Under the pieces are notes generated by a model, which had not been told where the DNA came from, did no database searches, and saw nothing but the letters and a program-made list of their open reading frames with translations. A program made the position numbers and the translations under genes. This document shows positions 8,221-18,208 of a DNA stretch of 64,000 nt, piece by piece (position 1 is the first letter of the stretch; every line of letters begins with the position of its first letter). Origin of the DNA: UBA7683 sp964397855 (GTDB lineage Bacteria > Patescibacteriota > Saccharimonadia > Saccharimonadales > UBA7683); contig CAYNKQ010000001.1 of NCBI GenBank assembly GCA_964397855.1, positions 1 through 64,000 on the forward strand. The letters are read 5' to 3'.

Positions 8221-9081
8221 ATGCAACCACAAAACGTGCCTGCGCAACAACCAATGCCCCAGCAACAGCCTGTCCAGCAACCTGTTCCACAGGGCGTTCC
8301 TCAAGCTGCTCCAGCCACTAGTCAGACGGCACCGAGACAGCCACAAGCCAAGCAAAAAGGTACAGATCCAAACAGTACCCAGAATTCGTTGCAAATAGCC
8401 GCTGTTCGTGACGGTATTGTAATTATGAATGATGGTACATTTAGGGCAGTAGTTATGGCTCGGAGTATTAACTTTGATCTTATGAGCGGCAACGAACAAG
8501 ACGCGGTTGAATATGCGTACCAAGGGTTTTTAAACTCACTCTACTTTGATGTCCAGATCTTCATTCGCTCACGCAAGATAGACATGCGACCATACCTCGA
8601 AAAACTCGGTAAGGTTCGTACGGAAATGGATAACATGCTACTAGCCATGTTGATGGAAGATTACATCTACTTCATTGATGACCTGGTAGAACAAACCAAC
8701 ATCATGAGCAAAGAATTCTACGTAATAATTCCGTTTACAGCCAGCCTAGACGGAGCACAGGCACTCCAAACAAGTAAGAAGATGTTTGAAGGAATCCTTG
8801 GCGGACAGAAAAAGAATGTTGTCACTGTCGACGAAGCCTCACTTGAAAAAGCTAAGACTGAGCTTAAAAACCGGGTACAAAATGTAGCCAATGGACTTAT
8901 TCAGATGGGCGTGCAGGCAATCCCACTCGATACTCAAGAACTGATTGAACTTTACTACAATGTGTATAATCCCGACACCGCAACCCGTCAGACCCTCAGT
9001 GGCATAGACCAACTTTCGGCACCAATCGTTACAAAGGGCGAAGGACGAGCAAACATACCTGGCCTAGGAGGCATACAGTAA
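8221..9081 (+). CDS. TraC-like domain protein (VirB4-associated)
   Basis: This is a 286-residue protein. A Gln/Pro-rich N-terminus (1-45) precedes a domain beginning near NSLQIAAVRDGIVIMNDGTF, which resembles the N-terminal, nucleotide-free part of TraC/VirB4 proteins (segments such as NSLYFDVQIFIRSRKIDMRPY). No Walker motifs are present. Its stop codon overlaps the ATG of the VirB4 gene (TAATG), so the two are probably coupled and their products may form a complex. It does not replace the VirB4 N-domain, because the next gene has its own. Confidence 0.75.
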   Translation: MQPQNVPAQQPMPQQQPVQQPVPQGVPQAAPATSQTAPRQPQAKQKGTDPNSTQNSLQIAAVRDGIVIMNDGTFRAVVMARSINFDLMSGNEQDAVEYAYQGFLNSLYFDVQIFIRSRKIDMRPYLEKLGKVRTEMDNMLLAMLMEDYIYFIDDLVEQTNIMSKEFYVIIPFTASLDGAQALQTSKKMFEGILGGQKKNVVTVDEASLEKAKTELKNRVQNVANGLIQMGVQAIPLDTQELIELYYNVYNPDTATRQTLSGIDQLSAPIVTKGEGRANIPGLGGIQ

Positions 9082-10994
9082 TGGCATTTGGAAAAAAGAA
9101 AAATCAGCCGGTAGACCCAATCACTCTTGCACAACAACAACGTCAAAGAGAGCAGGTCGAAGTAGACGAGGCGTTCCGTAAAGGTATCTCTGAACTTCGT
9201 GATTTCATTGCGCCAAGTTCACTTGAGATTGAATCCAGCCACTTCAGGCTCGGTACTATCTATGCTCGAACCTTCTATGTATACGGTTACCCTCGCCAGA
9301 TCTTTACTGGATGGCTTTCACCAATAGTCAACCTTGACGAAGAGATTGATATTTCAATGTTCGTATACCCGGTTGCAAGCCAGGTAGTACTCGAAAACTT
9401 GCGCAAGAAAGTATCCCAGCTCGAGGCCGGCCTTCAGATAGATGCTGAAAAAGGACGCGTTCGCGACCCGGCTAAGCAAGCTGCAATTGTAGATGCCGAA
9501 CAGCTTCGAGACAGCCTACAGGTGGGCGAGGAGCGCTTCTTCCGCTTTGGTCTATACATGACAATTTATTCTAAGAGTCTTGAAGAATTAGAATTTATTC
9601 AGCATAAAGTTGAAACTATTCTTGGCCAACAATTGGTATACTCAAAACCCGCCACAGTCCAGATGGAACAAGGCCTCAACTCAACTATTCCACAGTTCAC
9701 CGATCAACTGCAAATTAGACGCAACATGAACACTGGCGCATTGGCTACTAGCTTCCCGTTCACGAGCGCTGATCTTACTCAAGATAATGGCATTTTATAC
9801 GGCATTAACATGCACAATAATGGGCTTGTGATCTTTGACCGCTTTAGCCTAGAGAATGCCAATATGGTTGTCTTCGCTAAGTCTGGTGCGGGTAAGTCGT
9901 TTGCCGTAAAACTTGAGGCGCTGCGTTCAATGATGATGGGCACAGAGGTATTAATTATTGATCCAGAAAACGAATACGAGAGGCTTTGTGATGCAGTAGG
10001 GGGCAGCTATATCCGAATGAGCCTCAGCTCTTCAACACGTATCAACCCGTTTGATCTTCCAAAAGTTATCGATAAAGACGAAGCCGACAACGCGCTCCGA
10101 GCTAACTTAATTACACTCCACGGCCTTATGCGCCTTATGATGGGTGGCGCCCTGAGTCCTTCTGAAGAGGCCGATCTTGACCAAGCCCTCATCGATACAT
10201 ACGCAAAAGCGGGTATTACCGGAGATCCGCTAACGCACCAAACACCGCCACCAACCATTGGTGATCTATACGAAACCCTTCTGCATATGCAGGGGATGGG
10301 TCCGGGAATGGCGCAGAGACTTCGCAAATACACCACCGGTACATTTGCTGGTATCTTTTCGCAGCAGAGTAATGTCGACATCAACAACAACATGGTCGTC
10401 TTCAATATTCGAGATCTTGAAGACGAACTTCGACCGGTTGCCATGTACATTGTGCTTAATCACATTTGGAACAAAACCAAATCAGACAAAAAGAAGCGCA
10501 ACCTAATTGTTGACGAAGCCTGGCAGCTGCTCAAGTACCAAGATTCTGCCAACTTCATGTTCAGTCTCGCTAAACGAGCCCGTAAGTACGGTCTCGGTTT
10601 GACAACAATCAGCCAGGACGTTGAAGATATGATGAGCTCACAGATGGGCCGTGCGATCGTCTCGAACTCTTCCATGCAGCTACTCCTCAAGCAGTCTACC
10701 AGCGCGGTTGATGTTCTTGCCGCGGTGTTCAAATTAACCTCAGAAGAGCAAAAGCGTCTTAGCCAATTCCCGGTTGGACAAGGCTTGCTGTTTGCGGGTC
10801 AAAATCACGTACATGTACAGATTATCGCGAGCGCCACTGAAACCAGTCTCATTACCACTAATCCTGCTGAGATTAAAAAAGTACAAGAGGTAGCAGCCCG
10901 AGCACAAGAGGCCTATCAAGTCATGACACAGGCGTCTGGAACCGGGAATATTGCAGCAAATCAACAAAACTCTAATCCATCCGGTATGCTTTAA
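9081..10994 (+). CDS. virB4: VirB4/TraC-type T4SS ATPase
   Basis: This 637-residue ATPase powers assembly or transport of the type IV secretion apparatus at the cytoplasmic membrane face. An N-terminal VirB4 domain (about 40-240) precedes a RecA-like domain with Walker A (SGAGKS, about residue 267-273), a Walker B-type segment (NLIVDEAWQLL, about 474) and a later conserved block (GLTTISQDVEDMM). Length and motif order fit the TraE/TraC/VirB4 family. It is the only T4SS ATPase visible; no VirB11 or VirD4 follows. Confidence 0.92.
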   Translation: MAFGKKKNQPVDPITLAQQQRQREQVEVDEAFRKGISELRDFIAPSSLEIESSHFRLGTIYARTFYVYGYPRQIFTGWLSPIVNLDEEIDISMFVYPVASQVVLENLRKKVSQLEAGLQIDAEKGRVRDPAKQAAIVDAEQLRDSLQVGEERFFRFGLYMTIYSKSLEELEFIQHKVETILGQQLVYSKPATVQMEQGLNSTIPQFTDQLQIRRNMNTGALATSFPFTSADLTQDNGILYGINMHNNGLVIFDRFSLENANMVVFAKSGAGKSFAVKLEALRSMMMGTEVLIIDPENEYERLCDAVGGSYIRMSLSSSTRINPFDLPKVIDKDEADNALRANLITLHGLMRLMMGGALSPSEEADLDQALIDTYAKAGITGDPLTHQTPPPTIGDLYETLLHMQGMGPGMAQRLRKYTTGTFAGIFSQQSNVDINNNMVVFNIRDLEDELRPVAMYIVLNHIWNKTKSDKKKRNLIVDEAWQLLKYQDSANFMFSLAKRARKYGLGLTTISQDVEDMMSSQMGRAIVSNSSMQLLLKQSTSAVDVLAAVFKLTSEEQKRLSQFPVGQGLLFAGQNHVHVQIIASATETSLITTNPAEIKKVQEVAARAQEAYQVMTQASGTGNIAANQQNSNPSGML

Positions 10995-11021
10995 AAGTTT
11001 TGATATAATAGGCCTTATATT

Positions 11022-14000
11022 ATGGATGAAAACCTTGGTGGCAATCAGAATAAACCCGGTGAAGGAGGGCCAAGTTCAGAAGTAGGCTCCGCAAATAAGG
11101 GTGCTCCCAACCCAATGGGTAGTATTATTAATGCTGCAACCTCAAAAATTCCAGGAGGTGATGGCGGCAAGAACCCGCTTACTTCGGCGCTAAAGAGTGC
11201 CGAATCAGGAGGTGGAAATGGGAATCCAGCCACAAACCCCGCGGAAGCTGTCGCCAAAAAAGCACTTGGCAAACACGGAGCTGAGGCAATTGAACTCGGG
11301 AAAGCTGCGGTTGATGACGCCAGGCTCCTAGCCGGCGATGCAACCGTTGCTAAAAAGATGGCTCTTGAGTTTGCTAAAGACCCTGTGGGTTTCGTAAAAA
11401 AACACGGAAAGGTGATTGGCGGAGCAATTGGCATAGCACTTTCAATAATAATAATTGTTACGGTGTTCCCGCTGCTTGCAATGTATAAAATTGTGCTTAT
11501 GGTCAAAGACGGAGAAGTTGTTGATGTAGCAACCGAACTTAATGTCAACGCAACAATGCTAACTGGCCTAGCCCAGTCGTTTGCGCTCGCCGCGCAAGAT
11601 CAACCGACGGGAGGCGAAAAAGGTACTGTCTACGCACAAGCAAAACCCCCGCTTATAAACGAGAGTGATCTTAACCCAGACGTGCAGTCATTAATCGACG
11701 AATGGCAAAACGCCGGTATTATGAAGAAGTTTCGTGAAGATTATGGTGGTAAGCTTGTGTACACGGGTGGTGGTAGTGGAGGTGCCCCAGTGTTTGACGC
11801 GGCAGATTGGGATCTGTATGTTCAAGACAAGCGCATCGGACCGGCCTCGGGGGACAGTGCGCAAGCATATATTCGCAGATTCACCCGTAACACAACCCAG
11901 TGGGACAAAGCCTATCAGCGCAAATCTATTCAGGGAGTAGCAGAAACTCAATTTCAATACACAAAGAAGAAGCTCAAGCTAGAAGACTCTGGCAAATCTC
12001 TTGACAAGAGCAGAACGAATGTTACCAAAGAACTCGTTAAAGACACACTGGCGCCAATTAGCGCCAATAGTGACAAGTACTATAAATGCTTGACCATTGG
12101 TGAAGCAAATTGTGATTCACTTGGCCTTGGCGACACCGGGTCACCAAGCAATGGCAAAACCAAAGATACACCAGGCTGGCTGGAAAGTGTTTTTGGTATC
12201 CGCAGTGGTGCTGGCAGAAAACTCGCCGACGTGGACACCGCCAAATTAAACGCGTTTGCGCAAAAGCAAGCAGAGTCTGCGGGTGAATCAATTAAGAAAT
12301 CCTCTGACAAGCGAACCTTGATTGCAAAAATTAGCACCGGGGCGTCAGACGCGATGCTCGATAGTCTGCCAAATCAAGAAGATGGTACTGCCCCCGATAC
12401 AGATGTACTACTTGAAATGTACGACAGGTATCAGACAGCACTTGAAAACGGAAACTTTGCAAAAGTTTCTTACGATCGGACTGCCAAACAAAACGTTGCT
12501 CAAGCAATGAACTACAATATTGCGAGCGGTCAATTTTTGAATCATGAGATGAGTCTTCTGGACATGTGGAGCCTTACTGAGAATGTAGGCAATGTCGAGG
12601 ACTCTCCTATATTTCGGGCAGCTTACATGGGAACTCCTTTGTCCGCATTTGCACAGTCCGGAAATGAGCTATATTCGTCTGGGTGTCAGAGTGTGTTTAA
12701 CGACGAAAAGCCCGTCAATGAAGCCAACTCCCAAAACACCGACAGATCCCTAAAGCGAGCTGCTTGTTTCAAGAAATCATTTGTGCCAAGCACACCAACC
12801 TATCAGTCTGAGGCAGATTTAGATGCAGTCTACTCTGCACTCCGCGATAAGAATGCAGAGGTAGATAACCCTAAAACAGGGCTGGCCGCACTTGCCGAGG
12901 CAATAAAACAGCGTAAGTCAACTTCGAATAACTCCTCCAAGAAGCAAAAAGGAGAAATCAGAAACTCTCCGCTGGCAACTGACAGTGTTGACATCGATCC
13001 AAGCCTTTCTCCAGACTTCGATGCATATACCAACAAAGTCTATGGGACCAGCCTGACTGGAGGTGAGGTAGACGGGGATGCCTTCGACGTTATCTACGGT
13101 GCAAATCAAGTTCTCAGAGCCACCGCCCAAGTAGATGAAACGTATGGCGTAGGGGCAGCTTATATGACAAATGCAGAGGTGGCCGAATCTGCTCGATATG
13201 CAGCCAAGTTAGATAATCTCGAGCTTGCATTCACACCACTGTCAGAAAGATTATTTGCACTGCAGTCACCAGATTCACTTGTTGGCCGCTTGGCATTATT
13301 TGCACCAACCAGTCCAAGATCCGCAGTTGCCAAGGTTGCTTCTTTACTAGAACCAGGCAATTTAACTAGAGCGTTTTCTTCAAGACTTGAGCCATCTTCC
13401 TATGCTTCAAATGTATACGCCTTGAGCGCCAACCCTATGGGTATAATACCTACCGGTATCCCAATAAACGACCCCTCCGTTAAACGAGTGGACAAGAAGT
13501 TCTACGACGACAATAACTGTGCAACCGGTGGAGCTGCAGTGACTAAAGAAAAGCAGGAAGGGTCACCTTATCCAGTCGCTAGCGTCGTGAGGCCGTGCAA
13601 ACTAAGCAAGACGGTGGCGACTATTGGGGCTTGCGCCATCAACACAAAACCCTGTGACTTAGATGAGGCAGGAGGCGGTTCAGCTCCGAGTGGAGAGCCG
13701 CCCCAGGGGACGGTTGATGAATCACAGACCGCAATGACCAAGGGCTGCGGCGGAATACGAGTGCACACCAGTATAGTCGATGCGCTCGAGAGGCTCTGCG
13801 CCAAGCCAGGTGCAAATATACTAACCGGATCAGGCTGGAGAGATAATAAAACCCAAATTCAACTACGCATAGATCATGGATGCCCCGGCGCACTAATCAT
13901 GGATAGAAATTGTAAAGGCAATCCGCTCACGGCAGTTCCGGGAAGATCCCAACATGAAAAAGGTCTCGCGATAGATTTCAGAAACTGTTCTTACAGATCA

Positions 14001-14096
14001 ACACCTTGCTTTAAGTGGCTGAGTGCTAACGCTGCCAGCGAAGGATTCTTTAACCTACCGCAAGAACCTTGGCACTGGTCGACAACAGGAACTTAG
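11022..14096 (+). CDS. Large T4SS-linked envelope protein with C-terminal VanY-type DD-carboxypeptidase domain
   Basis: This 1024-residue protein starts with a Gly/Pro/Asn-rich cytoplasmic region (1-125), followed by one transmembrane helix (about 135-160) and a large extracytoplasmic part. The last 110 residues form an M15B (VanY) peptidase domain with the zinc and catalytic motif SQHEKGLAIDF (about 975-985) and EPWHWS (about 1015-1020). Such domains cleave peptidoglycan stem peptides. The middle 700 residues are not recognised. It follows virB4 by 27 nt; a TATAAT at 11004-11009 could give extra transcription. It probably opens or remodels wall for the secretion complex, by analogy with VirB1-type hydrolases. 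Confidence 0.8.
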   Translation: MDENLGGNQNKPGEGGPSSEVGSANKGAPNPMGSIINAATSKIPGGDGGKNPLTSALKSAESGGGNGNPATNPAEAVAKKALGKHGAEAIELGKAAVDDARLLAGDATVAKKMALEFAKDPVGFVKKHGKVIGGAIGIALSIIIIVTVFPLLAMYKIVLMVKDGEVVDVATELNVNATMLTGLAQSFALAAQDQPTGGEKGTVYAQAKPPLINESDLNPDVQSLIDEWQNAGIMKKFREDYGGKLVYTGGGSGGAPVFDAADWDLYVQDKRIGPASGDSAQAYIRRFTRNTTQWDKAYQRKSIQGVAETQFQYTKKKLKLEDSGKSLDKSRTNVTKELVKDTLAPISANSDKYYKCLTIGEANCDSLGLGDTGSPSNGKTKDTPGWLESVFGIRSGAGRKLADVDTAKLNAFAQKQAESAGESIKKSSDKRTLIAKISTGASDAMLDSLPNQEDGTAPDTDVLLEMYDRYQTALENGNFAKVSYDRTAKQNVAQAMNYNIASGQFLNHEMSLLDMWSLTENVGNVEDSPIFRAAYMGTPLSAFAQSGNELYSSGCQSVFNDEKPVNEANSQNTDRSLKRAACFKKSFVPSTPTYQSEADLDAVYSALRDKNAEVDNPKTGLAALAEAIKQRKSTSNNSSKKQKGEIRNSPLATDSVDIDPSLSPDFDAYTNKVYGTSLTGGEVDGDAFDVIYGANQVLRATAQVDETYGVGAAYMTNAEVAESARYAAKLDNLELAFTPLSERLFALQSPDSLVGRLALFAPTSPRSAVAKVASLLEPGNLTRAFSSRLEPSSYASNVYALSANPMGIIPTGIPINDPSVKRVDKKFYDDNNCATGGAAVTKEKQEGSPYPVASVVRPCKLSKTVATIGACAINTKPCDLDEAGGGSAPSGEPPQGTVDESQTAMTKGCGGIRVHTSIVDALERLCAKPGANILTGSGWRDNKTQIQLRIDHGCPGALIMDRNCKGNPLTAVPGRSQHEKGLAIDFRNCSYRSTPCFKWLSANAASEGFFNLPQEPWHWSTTGT

Positions 14097-14101
14097 TCAT
14101 T

Positions 14102-16585
14102 ATGAGCAAAAAAATAATTCAGAAACTCTTACATACATCTCGGCGAACCGCCTTATTGTTGCTCACGTTATTATTGCTTGTTACCAACGTTGTTTCGCCA
14201 ACTCAAAGTCTTACCAGAACAGTATACGCTGGTGATGAATGTGATTTATTCGCCTTTGAGAAGGGCTCGACACTAGCTGATAGTGAAAAATGTGCAGAGT
14301 GTAGTGTCCCTGGCGCTACGCCCGATTCAGCCGAACCCTCCGACACAGATGACCCCGTTCAGGAATCGTACACCTACCTTACATCTGATAAAAATCCACC
14401 GAAGTTTCTACCCGTTCAGGCTGCAGCAATTATTGGAAATGTGATGATTGAGTCCGGCGATGGCATTGACCCCAATGCAAAAAACGGAAGTAGCTACCAG
14501 GGTATAGCCCAGTGGGATACAAAAATTAGATGGCCGAAGTTTGTAAAATGGGCTGAGAGTAACGGAAAAAAGACCGATGATCGCAAGGCTCAACTTGAGT
14601 ACATTTTTGTTGAATTTAGTACCGATCCTTATTTCGCGAGCCCTTACGCAGATTTCAAAAAGATAACAGACCCAAATGCCGTAGCAAGCGCTACTAAGCT
14701 TGTACTAGACAGATACGAGGGAGCGCCCGGACAAAAAGAGGGTGAACGTATTGAAAAGGCAAAAGGTGTACTCGCTAAGTACGCAAGTGGGACTGGCCAA
14801 AGTACTGCGTCGTCTTCACTCAAAGAACTGGCAGACCAAATGCTTGCAAAGCCAGAAAACATAAAATACTGGACAAATAACGGCGTGAACACAAAGAGTG
14901 TTGTCGAGGCTATTTCGAATGGAAAGAAGGCCTATACCACCGCAGGTAATGCGCCCAACAAAGAGGCGGATCTTAATCCGAATATCCTTAGATTTATACT
15001 AGAAGTTGCCAACACAAAGAAACCAGACAGAAGCGGCAACTACACGATCATGGTTAACGCGCTAACCGACAAGACCCATTCTGGCCCAGGCTCAAATCAC
15101 TACAAGGGCCTAGCCGTAGATCTCGATGCTAATGTAGGCAACACCTCTGCTCCAGTATCAGTACTCAACTCTATAGCCGAAAAGTACGGTGGTAAAAAGA
15201 ACTCTGAAACCAGTCACCATCATTATGACTTTACTGGCAGTGGCAGTACTACGCCGGTCACCCCAGAAGAAGCGCCCGTAGCTGCGGCGTGCTGCCCTGT
15301 GCCTGGAGCTGGCGGCCCGGTTTCAGCTGTAGCAAGTCAGGGAATCTACAATAGTGGACTCAGCGGTCCGTATATTGTTGAGCAATTTATAACTCATGTA
15401 CTTAAGGCAATTGCCCAAAAAACTAATAAACCCGAAGCTGATGTCGCCACCCAAGAGCACATCATTGCACTCATTGCATTTGCTGGCGCTGAAGGCGGTG
15501 GTGTAAAAGGAAACCAGGGAACCTACAATCTCTTTAATACAAAACTGAAAGACGCTGACCTTCAGGGTACCGCATACACAACCGACAATGGTAAAGATGA
15601 CGAAACAATGAACTACCCATCGTTCGATAAAGGCATTGAGGCAACCGCCAGAACAATGGTTTCCAATAAGTACCAGACTAGATTAATTACTGCTTTGACG
15701 GACAAAAATGTTACCGCCGATGGTTTTATGGAAATATTAACCTACTACAACAGATATCCAGGTAATCTCGCATGGGCTGCGGCGTCTGATCCAAAACAAG
15801 GTGGTGATCCTGTTAAGTACCTTGCGACCCAAAAGAGTCTGGTCCAAAGTGTGCGAAGCGACTACAAATCCCGAGCCGGAATACCGCTTGATGGGTGGAA
15901 TGGTGGTGGGACAACACCGACACCAACGGGTAGTGGTGGGACAGCTCCAGCCAGTGGAGGAACTGCAAATTGCGCAGAGACAGTTCAAACACCGACCGAA
16001 GGAGACACCGACACAACAAACATTCAATGTGCCATAGGCGCGCCTAACCTTGGGGAAGAAACCGGCTACAAAGATGGAAACCCTTACAAGATTCGGCTCT
16101 GTGCTATTCCTGGAATTAAATCAGTCGATGGTACCATGCAGGCAAAAGTAAACTCCGTAGTTTCGCAAAAGTTCCTTGATCTTGCAGCAGCCGCCAGCGG
16201 TGCCAACCCCAAGATCAATCTTGTATTTAATGGAGCGGATAGTACCTTCAGAAGTATGAAACGCCAGAAAGAGCTTTGTTACACAGATGAAAGAACCGGT
16301 AAGTATACCGAGGGCGTAGAAAATACGAGTTGCTCAAAAGGGTTTACCGCAAAACCTGGACATTCAAACCACCAAATGGGCATGGCAATTGATTTCAATT
16401 TTGACGGTTACAGTACCGGTAGCGACAAGATGAATGGTCGTTGTAAAACAGCGAAGCAGAACAACAAGCGTTGTGAGTTGCCAGAATCAAAATCTTGGGT
16501 ATGGATGAAAAATAACGCCCAAGCAAAAGCAGGTATCACTCAGTTAGAATATGAGTACTGGCACTGGGGCACAAATGAAAAGTAG
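14102..16585 (+). CDS. Multi-domain secreted peptidoglycan hydrolase (lysozyme-like, VanY-type)
   Basis: This protein of about 827 residues has a signal peptide (about 1-38). The first domain (about 100-220) resembles phage-tail lysozyme (AAIIGNVMIESG, then GIAQWD). A second region (about 300-380) has an M15-like SNHYKGLAVDLDA motif. A third (about 420-590) looks like another lysozyme or transglycosylase-type fold (AFAGAEGGG, YNLFNT). The C-terminus (about 690-827) is a VanY-type peptidase with HSNHQMGMAIDF and EYWHWG. I chose the ATG at 14102 (5 nt after the previous stop) because it opens the signal peptide; an in-frame ATG at 14069 lies inside the previous gene. It likely cuts both glycan and peptide bonds outside the cell. 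Confidence 0.8.
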   Translation: MSKKIIQKLLHTSRRTALLLLTLLLLVTNVVSPTQSLTRTVYAGDECDLFAFEKGSTLADSEKCAECSVPGATPDSAEPSDTDDPVQESYTYLTSDKNPPKFLPVQAAAIIGNVMIESGDGIDPNAKNGSSYQGIAQWDTKIRWPKFVKWAESNGKKTDDRKAQLEYIFVEFSTDPYFASPYADFKKITDPNAVASATKLVLDRYEGAPGQKEGERIEKAKGVLAKYASGTGQSTASSSLKELADQMLAKPENIKYWTNNGVNTKSVVEAISNGKKAYTTAGNAPNKEADLNPNILRFILEVANTKKPDRSGNYTIMVNALTDKTHSGPGSNHYKGLAVDLDANVGNTSAPVSVLNSIAEKYGGKKNSETSHHHYDFTGSGSTTPVTPEEAPVAAACCPVPGAGGPVSAVASQGIYNSGLSGPYIVEQFITHVLKAIAQKTNKPEADVATQEHIIALIAFAGAEGGGVKGNQGTYNLFNTKLKDADLQGTAYTTDNGKDDETMNYPSFDKGIEATARTMVSNKYQTRLITALTDKNVTADGFMEILTYYNRYPGNLAWAAASDPKQGGDPVKYLATQKSLVQSVRSDYKSRAGIPLDGWNGGGTTPTPTGSGGTAPASGGTANCAETVQTPTEGDTDTTNIQCAIGAPNLGEETGYKDGNPYKIRLCAIPGIKSVDGTMQAKVNSVVSQKFLDLAAAASGANPKINLVFNGADSTFRSMKRQKELCYTDERTGKYTEGVENTSCSKGFTAKPGHSNHQMGMAIDFNFDGYSTGSDKMNGRCKTAKQNNKRCELPESKSWVWMKNNAQAKAGITQLEYEYWHWGTNEK

Positions 16586-16606
16586 TCTAACAACGAAAGG
16601 TGGTAG

Positions 16607-18208
16607 ATGATGTACGAAGCCCGGGAAAGGTTACTAAACCGCAGAACCTTTATATTTGTTGGGTTGTTCTTTGTAGTAATCACCCTCTTTGTAACGTTGC
16701 TAAACTTGAGATTCGTTAAGATTGTGGTTAATACACCTGCCGAAATATCAATACACAAGCTAGACGAAGAACCAGTCTTTTCTGAAACAAAAGTCAAAGA
16801 ACTATCAACCGTAAGATGGGGTTCTACATTCTCAGCTACAGCAAGAGATGACTTTGAAGAGGCCAGGCTAGAAAATGTAGGTGGGTTCTTTCTGAATCCT
16901 TTTGTTACAGTTGAATTGTTAATAAAACCACAGGTGGCTAGCCAGAAAATTACCTCAAACGGTGACTCCTGTGTATTATATGATAGCCCTGTAGACAATA
17001 TCGTAATATCTTCAGACTGCACAAATAACACCTCTAGCAATATTCGACTTATAACTAACGGTGCTCAAGAAAAAGGGATCTTGCCTGGTGTTACCGTAAT
17101 TCAAGCAGCGCCTTCAAGACAAGGCTTCTATTTTGTAACAAGTAGCCTGGCGGATAGTAGTAAATTTGATGTGACCCTATTTACCGCTAAAACAGGTAGC
17201 ACGAAACAATTGCTCAGTGCTTTGTCAGACCAACCAAGACTCGTAGTCAACCAGTCTACTGGCTACACGGGTGGCATAATACACGGAAATAAGTTTGTTA
17301 CCGAACAAACTATGCTGCAATCTAAGACTAATTCTGTTGACCTTAAAGTAGACGAACCCAAAGAGGGTGAATCAACTGATGTAAGTTATGTAATCAATAA
17401 GTCTGGTCTATTTATCTTTACGTTAACCAAAAATAGTCAGATAGTAGAGGGTCATGACCAAAAGGTTGTTCACCAAACTATCCGATTGATCAATCCTACC
17501 TCTGGTGAACCACTCTACACCAAAAGAATATCTCCAAAACAGCCTGTTAGCATAATAAAGAGTAGTGCTGACACATTATTCATTGGGCTCGAAGGACCAC
17601 AAAAAACCTTTAAGAGCTTTGACCAAAGCGGCGAGATCAAACTTAAAACGAAACAACTAGATATCCAGAAAGGTGTCGTCACCTCAGATGAAAATATTTA
17701 TCTTGTAGAGGATGGGGGGGTCTGGGCATATAGCAAAAATAATGGTGGTCGCCAGGCGAACCTTATATACAAAGCCGATGAATTAGACGTTGTAAATCTA
17801 TACACAGTAGGGAATAAAACACTTGTGTCAGCAACTTCCACAAAAGCTGGTGAAGCGTCTCAAGTGAGTAACTTTGAGATCGACTTAACAAAAGAGTCTC
17901 CGAACAAAAAACGAATTGAATCTATACTTCCTATACTTAACTGGACAGAAAACCTACTTTACGCCGATGTATACCGTAAGAATATCGTTGTTAACTTCCA
18001 GAATAACAACCCGAGCCTCACAGAATCACCACAAGAAACATTTTCAAAACTTGGAATCACAAATATAAAAGACTACACACTGCGTATAAATGATGCCTCG
18101 TATTTTCAGAGACCCAACACGAACCCTACCAATACTTCGGAACAAGAATTTGGTAACACAGATGATTACACTGGCGACGGCGCGCCACCCGAAGAACACG
18201 CACACTAA
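16607..18208 (+). CDS. Membrane-anchored exported protein of unknown function, T4SS operon
   Basis: This is a 533-residue protein with a short basic N-terminus, one transmembrane helix (about 13-37) and a large exported part rich in beta-strand-like, Ser/Thr/Val-rich sequence, suggesting a beta-propeller or similar repeat fold. The tail (about 500-533) is Asn/Thr/acidic and low complexity. I do not recognise the family. It follows the hydrolase gene with a good ribosome-binding site (GAAAGGTGG) and ends 4 nt into the convergent dnaN stop. It is the last gene of the T4SS operon, so a role in that complex is plausible but unproven. Confidence 0.75.
   Translation: MMYEARERLLNRRTFIFVGLFFVVITLFVTLLNLRFVKIVVNTPAEISIHKLDEEPVFSETKVKELSTVRWGSTFSATARDDFEEARLENVGGFFLNPFVTVELLIKPQVASQKITSNGDSCVLYDSPVDNIVISSDCTNNTSSNIRLITNGAQEKGILPGVTVIQAAPSRQGFYFVTSSLADSSKFDVTLFTAKTGSTKQLLSALSDQPRLVVNQSTGYTGGIIHGNKFVTEQTMLQSKTNSVDLKVDEPKEGESTDVSYVINKSGLFIFTLTKNSQIVEGHDQKVVHQTIRLINPTSGEPLYTKRISPKQPVSIIKSSADTLFIGLEGPQKTFKSFDQSGEIKLKTKQLDIQKGVVTSDENIYLVEDGGVWAYSKNNGGRQANLIYKADELDVVNLYTVGNKTLVSATSTKAGEASQVSNFEIDLTKESPNKKRIESILPILNWTENLLYADVYRKNIVVNFQNNNPSLTESPQETFSKLGITNIKDYTLRINDASYFQRPNTNPTNTSEQEFGNTDDYTGDGAPPEEHAH

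Noticed and set aside
8221..10994. Possible split virB4 (one gene broken into two)
   Set aside because: The second gene has a complete VirB4 N-domain and ATPase domain, and the first has no Walker motif. They are two separate genes.
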